Shown here: positions 4,798-5,195 of the stretch, in pieces
How positions within the stretch are numbered: position 1 is the stretch's first letter
How the letters are laid out: every line of letters begins with the position of its first letter
NCBI GenBank assembly: GCA_016206515.1
Contig: JACQRN010000078.1
Location: 1 to 5,195 of the forward strand
Direction of reading: 5' to 3'
Length of the DNA stretch: 5,195 bases
DNA from: Planctomycetota bacterium
Lineage (GTDB): Bacteria > Planctomycetota > SBBH01 > JACQRN01
Program-made: the position numbers and the translations under genes
Notes under the pieces: model-generated
Told to the model about the DNA's origin: nothing
The model's input: only the letters and a program-made list of their open reading frames with translations
Databases searched by the model: none

Positions 4798-5195
4798 CTA
4801 CGTCCCAGCGGGGGGGCAGGCGCAGGCGAGGTTCCGGTCGCCGTGGACGCCGTCGACGCGGCGGACCGCGGGCCAGAATTTGTGCGCGCGCGTGAACGGC
4901 GTCGGGAACGCGGCCTCCTGGCGCCCGTAGCGGTGTTTCCACTCCGCGGCGGTCACGCACGCGGCGGTGTGGGGCGCCTCCTTCAGCGGGTTGTCCTGGC
5001 GGTCGGCCTTCCCCTCTTCCATGTCCCGGATCTCGCGCCGGATCGCGAGCATCGCGTCGACGAAGCGGTCGATCTCCGCCTTCGGCTCGCTCTCCGTCGG
5101 CTCGATCATCAGGGTTCCGGCGACCGGGAAGGAGAGGGTCGGCGCGTGGAAGCCGTAGTCCATCAGTCGCTTGGCGACGTCCTCCGCCTCGATCC
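4798..5195 (-). CDS. gcvP: Glycine dehydrogenase (decarboxylating) P-protein, C-terminal part only
   Basis: The P-protein uses pyridoxal phosphate to decarboxylate glycine and passes the aminomethyl group to the lipoyl H-protein in the glycine cleavage system. The window holds the last 131 residues; the N-terminal part and the PLP-binding lysine lie beyond the right edge. The visible part carries blocks typical of the family's C-terminus: AKRLMDYGFHAPT, FPVAGTLMIEPTESE, DNPLKEAPHTA, HKFWPAVRRVDGVHGDRNL and a final C-A-C-P-P. The TAG stop at 4800-4798 comes three residues after this block, as is usual. The ATG at 5163 is internal to the conserved RLMDYGFHAPT block, so it is not the start. The gene may be a single long gcvP or the C-terminal subunit gcvPB of a split enzyme; the window cannot tell. 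No other glycine cleavage gene is visible. Confidence 0.95.
   Translation of the reverse strand, partial: IEAEDVAKRLMDYGFHAPTLSFPVAGTLMIEPTESEPKAEIDRFVDAMLAIRREIRDMEEGKADRQDNPLKEAPHTAACVTAAEWKHRYGRQEAAFPTPFTRAHKFWPAVRRVDGVHGDRNLACACPPAGT

Noticed and set aside
4791..4819. Second hairpin CTGCC/GGCAG near the gcvP stop
   Set aside because: The stem is only 5 bp around a 19-base loop and extends into the gcvP coding end; it is too weak to call.

Overview
The window is very GC-rich, with strong G/C bias at third codon positions, and holds housekeeping genes mixed with small accessory genes. A lipoprotein signal peptide, a TauE/SafE permease, a possible MshEN-type c-di-GMP-binding protein and glycine decarboxylase suggest a high-GC Gram-negative bacterium. 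It could belong to Myxococcota, Desulfobacterota, Acidobacteriota or a related uncultured phylum; the sequence does not settle this. There are no phage genes, transposases, tRNAs, rRNAs or CRISPR arrays.

Layout. Minus strand 1-1317: GMP synthase GuaA, with its C-terminus beyond the left edge. A 77-bp divergent spacer (1318-1394) carries three 7-bp tandem repeats. It also has a -10-like hexamer 6-7 nt from each start codon, which hints at leaderless transcripts. Plus 1395-1706: a small unknown protein with charged ends and a Pro/Ala-rich middle. Minus 1797-2291: a small protein with two 24-residue motifs resembling the c-di-GMP-binding MshEN domain, plus one membrane segment and no ATPase. Plus 2389-3288: a lipoprotein with a transglutaminase-like fold that lacks the Cys and His of the catalytic triad. 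Minus 3339-3986: a thiopurine-methyltransferase-like (TPMT family) SAM-dependent enzyme. Plus 3985-4773: a TauE/SafE permease. Minus 4798-5195: the C-terminal end of the glycine cleavage P-protein, whose N-terminal part lies beyond the right edge.

Organisation. Strands alternate at every gene, so there is no multigene operon and each gene is probably its own transcription unit. Two junctions stand out. The methyltransferase and permease genes are head to head, and their two ATG codons share one CATG, so each gene's upstream control sequence must lie inside its partner. The lipoprotein and methyltransferase genes converge on a 58-bp REP-like palindrome whose two ends supply the stop codons of both genes. 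The methyltransferase-permease pair may act together on a sulfur-, selenium- or tellurium-containing compound, but that rests on family tendencies and position only. I see no complete new multigene system. The best leads are the pseudoenzyme lipoprotein, the stand-alone MshEN-like protein and the two unusual gene junctions.
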